A DNA stretch of 64,000 nucleotides, from contig CAWFQA010000003.1 in NCBI GenBank assembly GCA_963817855.1, positions 310,001-374,000 of the forward strand. Direction: 5' to 3'. Below are positions 30,121 to 38,751 of this stretch, in pieces. The notes below the pieces were generated by a model. That model ran no database searches. It was not told the DNA's origin and was given only the letters and a program-made list of their open reading frames with translations. A program made the position numbers and the translations under genes. This stretch comes from JAKAAZ01 sp963817855. GTDB lineage: Bacteria; Acidobacteriota; Terriglobia; Terriglobales; Acidobacteriaceae. Each line of letters begins with the position of its first letter. Within the stretch, counting starts at the first letter, position 1.

Positions 30121-30460
30121 ACGCTATAAAGACCGTATGCCGCCGCTGCACCCCGGCGAGATGTTGCGGGAGGAGTTTATGGTTCCGCTTGGACTGAGTG
30201 CGAACGCGTTGGCGCTTGCATTGAGGGTTCCGGCGACCCGCATCTCGGAGATCGTGAACGAGCGGCGTGGCATCACCGCCGATACCGCACTCCGGCTGGG
30301 ACGCTATTTCAGGATGACACCGGAGTTCTGGATGAACCTGCAATCGCAGTATGACCTGGAATCGGCAAGGGACACGGTCGAAGCAGAGATCCATAAAGTA
30401 GTCACGCCAGCACCACGAGACCGGAAAACTGGCGGCCTGAAGCAGAAAATGACCGCATAA
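30086..30460 (+). CDS. higA: HigA-type antitoxin (Xre-family HTH)
   Basis: A 124-aa antitoxin that should neutralise HigB and repress the higBA promoter. The ATG at 30086 has GGAGAG 7 bp upstream; an in-frame start 6 codons earlier is less supported. The HigA signature MPPLHPGEMLREEFMVPLGLS is followed by the HTH (ANALALALRVPATRISEIVNERRGITADTALRLGRYF) and MTPEFWMNLQSQYDLE, all family-typical. The C-terminal 25 residues are basic. It overlaps higB by 35 bp, and dnaJ starts 10 bp after its stop, so higBA read-through into dnaJ is possible. Confidence 0.92.
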   Translation: MPAKSKSSTTIRRYKDRMPPLHPGEMLREEFMVPLGLSANALALALRVPATRISEIVNERRGITADTALRLGRYFRMTPEFWMNLQSQYDLESARDTVEAEIHKVVTPAPRDRKTGGLKQKMTA

Positions 30461-30469
30461 AAAATAGCT

Positions 30470-31696
30470 ATGGCGACACAGACAAAAGATTATTACGGCA
30501 TTCTCGGGGTCAAGAAGACTGCGTCGGCGGACGATATTCGCAAGGCGTTTCGTAAGCTTGCGCGCAAATATCATCCCGACGTAAATCCGGGAGATAAGAA
30601 GGCGGAGGAGAAGTTCAAGGAGATGTCGGAGGCCAACGACATCCTGAGCGATCCCAAGAAGCGAAAGATCTACGATCAGCTTGGCTTCTACTCCGACAAC
30701 ATCGATCCTGCGGCGGCAGAAGCGGCGGCGCAGGGCGGCTATGGATTCCGCGGCGCGCAAGGGAGAGGACAGCAGCAGCGCGGCCCAGTCGGTTTTGAGG
30801 GATTCGATTTCTCGGATTTTGCCTCGGGAGCCGGACAGCGTTCCGGAGCTGGCCAGCGCGCCGGTGCAGGCGCCGGAGGCTCCACATCGTGGGGAGGATT
30901 CCGCGATATTTTTTCCGGCATGTTCCACGGGGATCAGCAGGAATCCGGACCGCAGCCCGGCAGCGATCTGGAATACCAGGTGAATGTCGATTTCTGGACG
31001 GCGATTCGTGGCGGCTCTTTAAAACTGCAAATCACTCGCCAGGTTCTTTGCCCGACGTGCCACGGAACCGCATCCAAAGACGGCGAAACCGTATGCCCGG
31101 AATGCGATGGCACCGGACAGGTGACGCAGATGGGCGGGCGGATGAAATTCAATATTCAGTGCCCACGCTGCGGCGGCACCGGACAAGTCCAGCAGAGTTG
31201 CGCCACCTGCCAGGGACAAGGGACGGTTGCGCGAACAGAGACCGCGGAATTTCGCATCAAGCCGGGAACGCGCGACGGTCAGCGAATTCGTCTCGCAGGC
31301 AAAGGAAATGCCGGCGTCCACGGTGGTGCGGCAGGAGATTTATATTTAATTGTTCGCGCCGGAACCAATCCCGTCTTCACGCGTAACGTGGACGATATAT
31401 ATGTAACTGTTCCGGTTACAGTTGCGGAAGCTGCGCTGGGCTCGAAGATCGAAGTGCCGACAATTGATGGCCGAACGCAGTTGAAAATTCCTCCGGGAAC
31501 GCAGACCGGCCAAAAATTGCGCCTGCGGGAAAAGGGCGTGCCGTCAGCGTCGGTGGAAGGCAAACGCGGCGATCAGATTGTCGAGGTACAGATTGCAGTA
31601 CCGAAAGTACAGGATGAGCGGTCGAAGGAAATTCTGCGCGAGCTGGCGCGATTGAATCCGGAAGATCCTCGGGCGGAATTGTTCAGCCGGGTCTGA
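30470..31696 (+). CDS. dnaJ: Chaperone protein DnaJ (Hsp40)
   Basis: Co-chaperone that stimulates DnaK ATPase. It is 408 aa. The J domain covers residues 1-70, with the HPD motif at 35-37. A Gly/Arg/Gln-rich linker follows to about residue 150. The zinc-binding region has four C-x-x-C-x-G-type repeats (CPTCHGT, CPECDGTG, CPRCGGTG, CATCQGQG), so it is a type-I DnaJ. Two substrate-binding beta domains and a short tail end the protein. The start is 10 bp after higA. Its stop is 7 bp from the convergent DUF3617 gene. Confidence 0.95.
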   Translation: MATQTKDYYGILGVKKTASADDIRKAFRKLARKYHPDVNPGDKKAEEKFKEMSEANDILSDPKKRKIYDQLGFYSDNIDPAAAEAAAQGGYGFRGAQGRGQQQRGPVGFEGFDFSDFASGAGQRSGAGQRAGAGAGGSTSWGGFRDIFSGMFHGDQQESGPQPGSDLEYQVNVDFWTAIRGGSLKLQITRQVLCPTCHGTASKDGETVCPECDGTGQVTQMGGRMKFNIQCPRCGGTGQVQQSCATCQGQGTVARTETAEFRIKPGTRDGQRIRLAGKGNAGVHGGAAGDLYLIVRAGTNPVFTRNVDDIYVTVPVTVAEAALGSKIEVPTIDGRTQLKIPPGTQTGQKLRLREKGVPSASVEGKRGDQIVEVQIAVPKVQDERSKEILRELARLNPEDPRAELFSRV

Positions 31697-31702
31697 TGCG
31701 AG

Positions 31703-32164
31703 CTATTGGCATTCTCCGGTGCGGTGCGCTGTTGCGTGCAAGTGGACGGAGGTCTGCTTGGGTTGGACACCCTCGTACGCGGTGTCGGTTGTGGTCGTTC
31801 CTTCCAGGGTGAAGCTGTTGCCGTGGTCAGAAAGGGTCTCGATCACTTCAGAGATGATTTCGGAGTGGAGCTTTTCGCCGTTGAATTCGCAGTGGACCTT
31901 AATGCGAACCTTATTGTCGGATTCGTGGTGGCTTTTTGGAGTTTTGCAGGTCAGGCCGGCCTGCGCAACCTTCCAGAAATCGATCTGCTTCTCGGCGCAG
32001 AGAGAAGTCTGAGAGGTAATAGCTCGACCGTCGCTCTGGGTGGTAATGGAATCGATCTCCCACTGTCCGGGGCGGAAGGGGAGTACAGCTTCGACGGCTT
32101 GAACCGTCAAGGCGCAGAGCGGCAGCAGAAGGGAAATCGCGGCGATGGTTTTCGCGGCTCGCAT
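31703..32164 (-). CDS. Exported DUF3617-family protein
   Basis: A 153-aa exported protein. The signal peptide is MRAAKTIAAISLLLPLCALTVQA, which is why the inner ATG at 32164 is preferred over one 6 codons upstream. The mature part opens with FRPGQWEIDSITTQSDGR and contains two widely spaced cysteines and a closing TAHRTGECQ, matching DUF3617, a periplasmic family of unknown function common in this phylum. It is convergent with dnaJ and divergent from hspR. Confidence 0.75.
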   Translation of the reverse strand: MRAAKTIAAISLLLPLCALTVQAVEAVLPFRPGQWEIDSITTQSDGRAITSQTSLCAEKQIDFWKVAQAGLTCKTPKSHHESDNKVRIKVHCEFNGEKLHSEIISEVIETLSDHGNSFTLEGTTTTDTAYEGVQPKQTSVHLHATAHRTGECQ

Positions 32165-32244
32165 GGCACCGGCTACTAGCATAGCCGATGCGGCCGTGAG
32201 GCAAGAGAATTTCGAAATCGTACGAGGGTCAGAGGAAGAGAGCT

Positions 32245-32655
32245 ATGGCTACCAAGCGTAAATCGAAAGGCGCCTACATGATTTCCTCCGTTGCGGAGAT
32301 GTACGGCATCCATCCTCAAACGCTGCGGCTGTATGAGCGCGAAGGCTTGCTGAAACCGTCGCGCACCGAAGGCAATACCCGCCTCTATACGGAAGAAGAC
32401 CTGGAGCGGCTGGAGTTTATCCTGAACCTCGCCCGCGATCTCGGCGTCAACATTGCCGGAATCGCCATCGTCCTGCAGATGCGGGAACGCATGGAAGAGA
32501 TGAATCGCCAGATGCAGAGCTTCGTCGACTACGTGCGCACAGAAATGCTGACGCGCGTTCCTCCCGGAGGCGCCGCAGCGGAGCAGGGCCTGGTGCCGAT
32601 GCGGCGTCCCGTGATTGTCCCGGTGACGCTACGCGACTCCAAAAAGCATTCTTAG
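32245..32655 (+). CDS. hspR: MerR-family heat-shock repressor HspR
   Basis: A 136-aa MerR-type DNA-binding protein. YMISSVAEMYGIHPQTLRLYEREGLLKPSRTEGNTRLYTEEDLERL is the MerR winged-helix, and the sequence after it (ILNLARDLGVNIAGIAIVLQMRERMEEM) gives the coiled-coil dimer helix. In known systems HspR represses dnaK operons by binding HAIR inverted repeats with DnaK as co-repressor. A HAIR-like site overlaps the dnaK promoter here. GAGGAAGAGA precedes the ATG. No HAIR site was seen in front of hspR itself. Confidence 0.9.
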   Translation: MATKRKSKGAYMISSVAEMYGIHPQTLRLYEREGLLKPSRTEGNTRLYTEEDLERLEFILNLARDLGVNIAGIAIVLQMRERMEEMNRQMQSFVDYVRTEMLTRVPPGGAAAEQGLVPMRRPVIVPVTLRDSKKHS

Positions 32656-32768
32656 CAATGCAATCTCAGCACGCCAGCGACAGCCGCTTTCCGCCGCGAT
32701 GAGCGACTGCCGGCACGCAAATCCCTCGCAATCCTGTAGCCCATCCTCTATCATCTGTTCTGCCCTTC

Positions 32769-33945
32769 ATGAAAATACTGCTTGATTTCGTTTTGGGAGT
32801 CGGCCTGTTCGGCATAGTCACCTCCAGCGTGTACACGGCGCTGGCATTCGTGGCCGTTCGCCGTTTCACGCGGCGCAAGAGTTCTCCCCCGGTTTTCGAG
32901 CCGCCCGTAAGCCTGTTGAAGCCGTTGCACGGGGCGGAGCCCGGCCTGGAAGCCCACCTCGCGACGTTTTTCCAGCAGCAGTATCCCGCCTACGAAATTC
33001 TTTTTTGCGCGCGGCAGCCAGACGATGCCGGCCTGCTCGTCGCCCGAAAAGTGGCGTCGCAATTTCCCCATGTGCCGGTGCAATTTCTCTCCAGCGGCGA
33101 GCCGACCGTGCCGAATGCAAAGATTCTGTCGCTGGAGAAGATGGCAGAGGCCGCGAAGTACGATCTGCTGATCATTAGCGACAGCGACGTCCGTGTCGAG
33201 TCGAACTATGTGCGCGACGTGGTGGCGCCCTTTGCCGATGCTGCGGTCGGCGTCGTGACTTGCCTGTATCGCGGTGTTGCCGCGCAGGGCGGGTTGTGGT
33301 CGCGAATCGAAGCCGCCGCCATGTCCATCGAGATGACCGCCGGCGTGCTTGTAGCCGACATGCTGGAAGGGATGAAATTCGCGCTCGGCCCCACCATGGC
33401 GATTCGGAGATCGTGCCTGAATCAGATCGGCGGATTTCTGCCGATGGGCGACTACTGCTCCGACGATTTTCTGCTGGGCAACTGGGTGGCGGAACGCGGT
33501 CACACGGTAGTCTTGTCGCAGCACGTGATCGATCACGTAGTTTTGCATGCGGACTTCTGGCCCTCCATGCAGCACCAGGCTCGCTGGATGAAAAGCACGC
33601 GTTTTTCCCGGCCCAAAGGCCACCTGGGCACGGCGCTTACCTTCAGCGTTCCCTTTGGACTGCTGACAGCGCTCGCTCTCTGCGTGCCTGCAACCGCCCC
33701 ATTGGTTCGCTCTGGCAGCGGGCGCGTTGCTGTGGAGCATTGGCACACGAATGCTGCTGGCCTTTGCCGCCAGCCACAGTGTTGTGCGGGAAAAATCCGC
33801 ACTGCCCAGCGTCCTGCTGTATCCGGTTCGCGACCTGCTCGGCATTCTTTTCTGGATTGCCAGCTACTGCAGTCGCAACGTCTTGTGGCGCAATGAAATC
33901 TATCGGCTTGAGGCCGGCGGACGTATGCGCCGGGTTCATCGATAA
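32769..33945 (+). CDS. hpnI: HpnI-like glycosyltransferase (GT21-type), frameshifted
   Basis: A membrane glycosyltransferase of the ceramide-glucosyltransferase type; HpnI acts in hopanoid side-chain synthesis by adding a GlcNAc unit. The first 309 residues are typical: an N-terminal transmembrane helix, VSLLKPLHGAEPGLEAHL, the DSDVRVE metal site, CSDDFLLGNW and the QHQARWMKSTRF motif. After that, the frame starting at 32769 runs into unrelated basic sequence and stops at 33896. The true C terminus continues in the next frame (WFALAAGALLWSIGTRMLLAF ... RMRRVHR), ending at 33945. One extra C in CCCC at 33697-33700 would explain it. Whether this is a mutation or a sequencing error cannot be told here. 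Confidence 0.8.
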
Positions 33946-34045
33946 CCGTCGGCGCAACCTGCTTCGTAGTTTTCTCCTGTTCGTAGAGGAAACGAGACCT
34001 TCGCGCTTCCCCCTCACAGACGCTTCGACAGTGTAGAAATGGAAT

Positions 34046-35062
34046 ATGCGGCGATGGCTTCCCGTTCGTCTGGCTCGATACATTTTCCTGTGTTTTCTGG
34101 CCGGTGCGCTTGGGCTGGCTCACGCTCAACAGATCCCGACATTGCGCGCGCGCACCAACCTGGTGCTGGTTCCAACGCTGGTGGAAACCAAAGCCGGCGA
34201 ACCGGTATTCAATTTGACCGCCAAGGATTTTGCGGTCACGGATAACGGAGTCGAGCAGAAAATCCGTCTCGACACGGAAACCTACGCGCAGCCGATCTCG
34301 ATTGTGGTGCTGTTGCAGGTGGGACGCTCCGCCGTGCGCGAGTTTTACAAATACCAGGGCCTCCCAACCATGGTCGATGCGCTGGCGGGCAATACCAAAC
34401 ATCGTGTCGCCGTGGTGGAGTTCGACAGCCGCCCAAGGTTGCTGCAGGATTTCACCAGTAATCCCAATGCCGTGCAGCAGGCCATCTACGGCATTCGACC
34501 CGGCGACGAAGGCGCGGCGATCCTGGACTCTGTCTGGTATGCGGTCGATATGTTGCGGGACGAACCGCCGCAGAATCAGCGGGTGATCGTGCTGCTGAGC
34601 GAAACTCGAGATAGCGGCAGTGTCACCCCCATACAAGAAGTTGTCCGCAAGATCGGCCAGAGCGACGTGATTGTATACAGCCTGGCGTTCAGCCCCGGGC
34701 GGGAGGATGCGCTCCAGTTCTCTGCGCCGGAGGGAAGTGGCTTCCAACTGCTGCCCGCATTGAAGATGGCAATTGCCGCGATCAAGAAGAATACTGCCGA
34801 GGCGATTCCGCACATGACGGGCGGCGAATATCTTCGCTTCAACAGCGGAAAACAGCTGGATCGCCAGATCGCCATGCTCGCCAACCAGGTGCATAATCGC
34901 TACATGATCACCTTTCGGCCCTCCGACGAGAAGCCGGGATTGCACGTGCTGAAGGTGAACCTGCGCCAGCCGTTGGAGGTAAAAGTGCTGGCAAGAGCAA
35001 GTTATTGGGCGAACTCTCCGGCAGCCGTGGAAGAGGCCCCGCCCGCGCCCGGATCACGATGA
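34046..35062 (+). CDS. Exported VWFA-related protein (Acidobacteriota type)
   Basis: A 338-aa exported protein with a signal peptide ending in ALGLAHAQQ. It then has a strand-rich segment (TNLVLVPTLVETKAGEPVFNLTAKDF) and a von Willebrand A-like domain, matching the VWFA-related family typical of Acidobacteriota. The metal-site motif DxSxS is replaced by LLQVGRSAV, so metal-dependent adhesion is doubtful. RVIVLLSETRDSGSVTPIQ is the second half of the domain, and the C-terminal region is beta-rich (NRYMITFRPSDEKPGLHVLKV), ending in a Pro/Ala-rich tail. Function is unknown. Confidence 0.78.
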   Translation: MRRWLPVRLARYIFLCFLAGALGLAHAQQIPTLRARTNLVLVPTLVETKAGEPVFNLTAKDFAVTDNGVEQKIRLDTETYAQPISIVVLLQVGRSAVREFYKYQGLPTMVDALAGNTKHRVAVVEFDSRPRLLQDFTSNPNAVQQAIYGIRPGDEGAAILDSVWYAVDMLRDEPPQNQRVIVLLSETRDSGSVTPIQEVVRKIGQSDVIVYSLAFSPGREDALQFSAPEGSGFQLLPALKMAIAAIKKNTAEAIPHMTGGEYLRFNSGKQLDRQIAMLANQVHNRYMITFRPSDEKPGLHVLKVNLRQPLEVKVLARASYWANSPAAVEEAPPAPGSR

Positions 35063-35243
35063 AATTGTCCGAATACTTTTTCTAAGTTCAAGCATCAGAC
35101 GTATGCAGGCTTCCAGAGTAGATTCAGGAATGGGCTACCCACAGGCGACAGTTTTTCGACAGGATTTGCCCTAAGAAGACAGCTTGCCTGACTCTGCTTC
35201 CCTCTCGGCAAACCTGTTCAGCACTTGTACGAGGCGCACTTCC

Positions 35244-36212
35244 ATGCATTTTACAGTTCAGTTTTTTCTCCAGTACAGCTATTGGATCCTGTTCGTATGG
35301 GTCCTGGCGGAGCAATTGGGAGTTCCTCTTCCCAGTACTCCCATCATTCTGACTGCCGGAGCCTTCACCATAACGCATCACATGGGAATCGGCGCCATCG
35401 TGCTTGCTGTCGTGATGGGTTGTGCAGTCGCAGACTCGATCTGGTTTCGGCTGGGAAGCCGATTCGGCAGTCCGGTGACCCGATGGATCTGCAAATTTTC
35501 TCTTGAAGCTGCGTCCTGCGTGCGCAAGACCGAGGACATACTCACGCGACACGGCCCCATCGCTTTACTTTTCTCCAAGTTCATTCCCGGCCTGAATACC
35601 ATGGCCGCTCCGCTGGCCGGCCAAAGCAAGATGAAGTACCGCGTGTTCTTGATGTATGACATGGCGGGCTCCTTCTTGTGGGCTGCCTCCCTCGTCTTGA
35701 TTGGAAGATTTTTTGGAGATGCCATTCGTCGCAATCAAGCTGTATTGCACTGGCTCAATCGTTCTGCGATCGCGCTGGTCATTCTGGTAGTCATCGGGAT
35801 CTTGATCGTCCGCCTGATTCGACAACAGCAGTTTCTGCGCAAGATTCGTACGTTGCGCATTGAGCCGACCGAATTGAAAGCCATGATGGATCGCGGAGAC
35901 GATCTCTACATCATCGACCTGCGCCATCCGCTCGACATTCTGCCCGATCCCAGAGTATTGCCCGGCGCCGTCCAACTCCGCCCACATGAACTGATTGCCC
36001 GCAATTCTGAAATTCCGCGCGATCGAGACATTGTGCTCTATTGCACCTGCCCCAGCGAGGCCACCAGCGCCAAACTCGCGTTGACCATGCGCCGCTTCGG
36101 CATTGAGCGTATCCGTCCTTTGCGGGGAGGCTTCGACGGCTGGAAGGAACAGGGCTATCCCCTGGTGGAAATCATTGTGGCCGAGGCTGAGCTTCCTTCG
36201 GTAACCGCCTAG
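35244..36212 (+). CDS. DedA-family membrane protein fused to a rhodanese domain
   Basis: A 322-aa inner-membrane protein. The DedA/SNARE-associated part (residues 1-210) shows WVLAEQLGVPLPSTPIIL, the glycine-rich GDS-like re-entrant region ADSIWFRLGSRFG, and FSKFIPGLNTMAAPLAG. DedA proteins act in lipid flipping and membrane homeostasis. From about residue 210 a cytoplasmic rhodanese domain follows (LYIIDLRHPLDILPDPRVLPGA) with IVLYCTCPSEATSAKLAL, where Cys replaces the usual active loop C-x5-R. The ATG at 35244 is chosen from the start of conservation; the ribosome-binding site (GAGG) is 9 bp away. No operon partner. Confidence 0.85.
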   Translation: MHFTVQFFLQYSYWILFVWVLAEQLGVPLPSTPIILTAGAFTITHHMGIGAIVLAVVMGCAVADSIWFRLGSRFGSPVTRWICKFSLEAASCVRKTEDILTRHGPIALLFSKFIPGLNTMAAPLAGQSKMKYRVFLMYDMAGSFLWAASLVLIGRFFGDAIRRNQAVLHWLNRSAIALVILVVIGILIVRLIRQQQFLRKIRTLRIEPTELKAMMDRGDDLYIIDLRHPLDILPDPRVLPGAVQLRPHELIARNSEIPRDRDIVLYCTCPSEATSAKLALTMRRFGIERIRPLRGGFDGWKEQGYPLVEIIVAEAELPSVTA

Positions 36213-36551
36213 CCCCGGATGTGTGGCTCGAGCATGGATCGTGATCCCCCCGTCCCATCCAACTCGCTGCCAGCTCAACTAGATTGATCTACAATGTCGA
36301 TTCATCGCTTGTTTACAAAAGATTGATAGCCTTTCAGATACGGGTCAGCGATGGATCGCGTCCACCATACCGCTGGTTGTCGCGCCGACTGTCCAGCCTC
36401 AAAATCAGGAAGGCTTCCACGTTCCCGGCTTCGACGAAAGCCCTGGAATGACGATTCGCTTTTCCGCACGTCGAAACAGGCGACGCGAGCGACGTCAAAT
36501 GGATGAGGATAGAGTCGGGTAAGGTGGAAGGCCGAGAGGTCGGGGGCGTAC
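36213..36551. other. Intergenic stretch upstream of pstB without a recognised gene
   Basis: About 340 bp. An open frame on the minus strand (36302-36628) overlaps the pstB start and has no family resemblance or ribosome-binding site, so it was not called. No PHO box, promoter or hairpin was recognised. Confidence 0.4.
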
Positions 36552-37310
36552 GTGGGAGCAGGAATCGAAGTGCAGAACTTGAATGCCTGGTACGGCAGTA
36601 CACATACCCTGCACGATATAACGCTCAAGATTCCGGCGAATCAGGCCACCGCCTTGATCGGTCCATCGGGTTGCGGCAAGTCAACCTTCGTGCGCTGCCT
36701 GAATCGCATGCATGAGACTAACCCGACTGCGCGCGTCACAGGCTTGGTGAAGCTCGGCAATCTGGATATTTATGGCGACTCACCGCCGGCAGCAATTCGC
36801 CGCCGCATCGGCATGGTATTTCAAAGGCCGAATCCGTTTCCCACCATGTCGATTTACGACAACGTCGCGACGGGTTTAAAGCTCGGAGGAATGCACAAAC
36901 GTAAGCAGCTCGACCAGGTTGTGGAGCGCAGCCTGCGGCGTTCCGCGCTATGGGAGGAAGTCAAAGACGTCTGGAAAAGTAAGTCCGGCGCTTCCCTGTC
37001 AGGAGGACAGCAGCAGCGCCTTTGCATTGCGCGCGCTCTTGCCATTGATCCGGAAGTATTGCTGATGGATGAACCGGCATCGGCGCTGGATCCGGTCTCG
37101 ACCGCGAAGATTGAGGATTTGATTTTTGAACTGAAGGCGGACTATACGATCGTCATCGTGACGCATAATATGCAACAGGCGGCGCGCGTCGCGGAAATGA
37201 CGGGTTTCTTCCTGAACGGGTATCTTGTCGAGTTTGATGCAACTACAAGAATTTTTACCAACCCGACAGATAAGCGGACGGAAGATTACATTACAGGCAG
37301 GTTCGGATGA
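36552..37310 (+). CDS. pstB: Phosphate ABC transporter ATP-binding protein PstB
   Basis: ATPase of the high-affinity phosphate importer PstSCAB. It is 252 aa, starting at a GTG (36552) with only a weak ribosome-binding site. Walker A is GPSGCGKST (near residue 37) with the PstB-typical follow-up FVRCLNRMHE; the Q-loop region is MVFQRPNPFPTMSIYDNV; the signature is LSGGQQQRLCIARAL; Walker B is EVLLMDEPASALDP; the switch His is in VIVTHNMQQA. phoU overlaps by four bases. pstS, pstC and pstA are not in this window, so either the transporter is encoded elsewhere or this is a separated pair. Confidence 0.95.
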   Translation: MGAGIEVQNLNAWYGSTHTLHDITLKIPANQATALIGPSGCGKSTFVRCLNRMHETNPTARVTGLVKLGNLDIYGDSPPAAIRRRIGMVFQRPNPFPTMSIYDNVATGLKLGGMHKRKQLDQVVERSLRRSALWEEVKDVWKSKSGASLSGGQQQRLCIARALAIDPEVLLMDEPASALDPVSTAKIEDLIFELKADYTIVIVTHNMQQAARVAEMTGFFLNGYLVEFDATTRIFTNPTDKRTEDYITGRFG

Positions 37311-37972
37311 CACGCACCCGGTTTCACCAAAATCTCGATGACTTGAAGGAGAAGCTGCTGGTCATGGCCGGTATGGCCGAGCAAGCGACCCAGCGCGCCA
37401 TCGAGGCGTACCGCGTCGGCGATACTTCCATCTGCGATTTGGTGATGCGTTCCGAGCCCGCGATCAACCGCATGGAGAGGGACATCGATCAGATGGCGCT
37501 CGACCTGCTCGCTATGGAACAACCGATGGCGATCGACCTTCGATTTATTTTGTCGGTCATCAAGATCAATGCCGACCTGGAACGTGTCGGCGACCGAGCT
37601 GTGAAAATTGCCGAACGTGTACGCGACCTGCAAACCGTCTCTTCCGTCGAATTGCCCGTCGATATTCCCAAGCTGGCGACCCTGGCGGCCACCATGGTGC
37701 GAAATGCGCTGCAGGCATTCATTGATGGCGATGCTGCCCTGGCCGAAAGAGTGCTGCTAATGGATGATGACGTGGACGAACTAAATCGCGCCATCTTCCA
37801 TACCCTGACGCGATATATCAAAGCCCAGCCGGAGTACGCGCAGCAGGCCTTGAACGTGGTGTTGATTGCGAGAAACCTGGAACGCGTCGGCGATCACGCC
37901 ACCAACATCGCCGAAGATGTCATCTTCTGGGTGCGCGGCGCGGACGTCCGCCACCACCTTGCCACCGGCTAG
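37307..37972 (+). CDS. phoU: Phosphate-signalling regulator PhoU
   Basis: A 221-aa cytoplasmic protein made of two three-helix bundles that links PstB activity to the PhoR/PhoB-type regulators and dampens phosphate uptake. The two repeats show the metal-binding pattern E-x-x-x-D as INADLERVGDRAVKIAERV and VLIARNLERVGDHATNIAEDV. The length is normal. It overlaps pstB by ATGA, so the pair is translated together. No kinase or response regulator follows; the nearest two-component pair is 24 kb away in a different context. Confidence 0.96.
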   Translation: MTRTRFHQNLDDLKEKLLVMAGMAEQATQRAIEAYRVGDTSICDLVMRSEPAINRMERDIDQMALDLLAMEQPMAIDLRFILSVIKINADLERVGDRAVKIAERVRDLQTVSSVELPVDIPKLATLAATMVRNALQAFIDGDAALAERVLLMDDDVDELNRAIFHTLTRYIKAQPEYAQQALNVVLIARNLERVGDHATNIAEDVIFWVRGADVRHHLATG

Positions 37973-38019
37973 AGTCCATCCGGCGAGGCAACCTGCAAAA
38001 CCGATCGCTTCCGACCTCC

Positions 38020-38751
38020 TCATTCCTCCGGAATCGGTACTTTCTTGCTGTGCGTTCGGACTGAGTCGCCATCCACCTGGAGGCGAAGCTCGATCCGCGC
38101 ATCCCGCCGAACGTGGTAGACCAGTGCCGGCCGAAAACACGCAACGCATGTACCCCCGGGGTTGCGAACGCTGGGGTAGATCACTCCATTCGACTTGGAC
38201 GCAAGTAAGGTTCGCGCCAGCTGCTGCGATTCCGCATAGCAGGCCGGCACCGGCCCGGGCTTCAGAAATTTCTTGAATTGGCGAGCGGTTCCTTCGCGAT
38301 CGGCGCCGCGCAAGTCATGAAACTCCGTAGTGAAATCCGCCAGATAGTCGTCGAAGCTCGCTCGTTCTTCTTCTTTCCAGTCAATGTTCGCGAGCTGCCG
38401 AGCGCGATGATACGCCACCTCCGCGATTGAGGTGGCTCGTTCCACTCCGGCGTACCACGCCCCGCGAGTTCCATCGTTGAAGCGACTGCCGGCTGGATTT
38501 TTGTGCGTGAAGGCTGCGTTCACAATCGATGCGTAGCGCACGCCATAGACCAGTTCGTGCACGCTGATTCCTGGCAGCAGACCCTCCTCCCCCAGCAAAC
38601 GATCGTTGGTCGCGCCATCTAGTTCCGCCAAGTCGGCGAGCATGGAATCGTTATCGCTGATGGAGGACAGAACGCTGCCGCTCTCGCTGTACTTCGCCGC
38701 GATCATGCGGTGCGTCGCCCGCAGATGAACCGGGCTAATCGGGGGAATCAC
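38020..38751 (-). CDS. RES-domain toxin
   Basis: A 243-aa protein with a RES domain, found in toxins of the ParT/MbcT type that consume NAD+ or ADP-ribosylate targets. Pattern elements: AGSRFNDGTRGAWYAGVERATSIAEVAYHRAR (Arg, Glu and aromatic positions), the Glu/Asp-rich helix DDYLADFTTEF, and the closing serine segment NGVIYPSVRNPGGTCVACFRP. It follows the Xre-family antitoxin gene with a four-base overlap, the usual order for RES/Xre modules. A fold with residues R, E and S gave the name. The biochemical activity is inferred from family only. Confidence 0.88.
   Translation of the reverse strand: MIPPISPVHLRATHRMIAAKYSESGSVLSSISDNDSMLADLAELDGATNDRLLGEEGLLPGISVHELVYGVRYASIVNAAFTHKNPAGSRFNDGTRGAWYAGVERATSIAEVAYHRARQLANIDWKEEERASFDDYLADFTTEFHDLRGADREGTARQFKKFLKPGPVPACYAESQQLARTLLASKSNGVIYPSVRNPGGTCVACFRPALVYHVRRDARIELRLQVDGDSVRTHSKKVPIPEE

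Noticed and set aside
36302..36628. A 108-codon minus-strand frame upstream of pstB
   Set aside because: It overlaps the pstB start, lacks a ribosome-binding site and has no recognisable domain.
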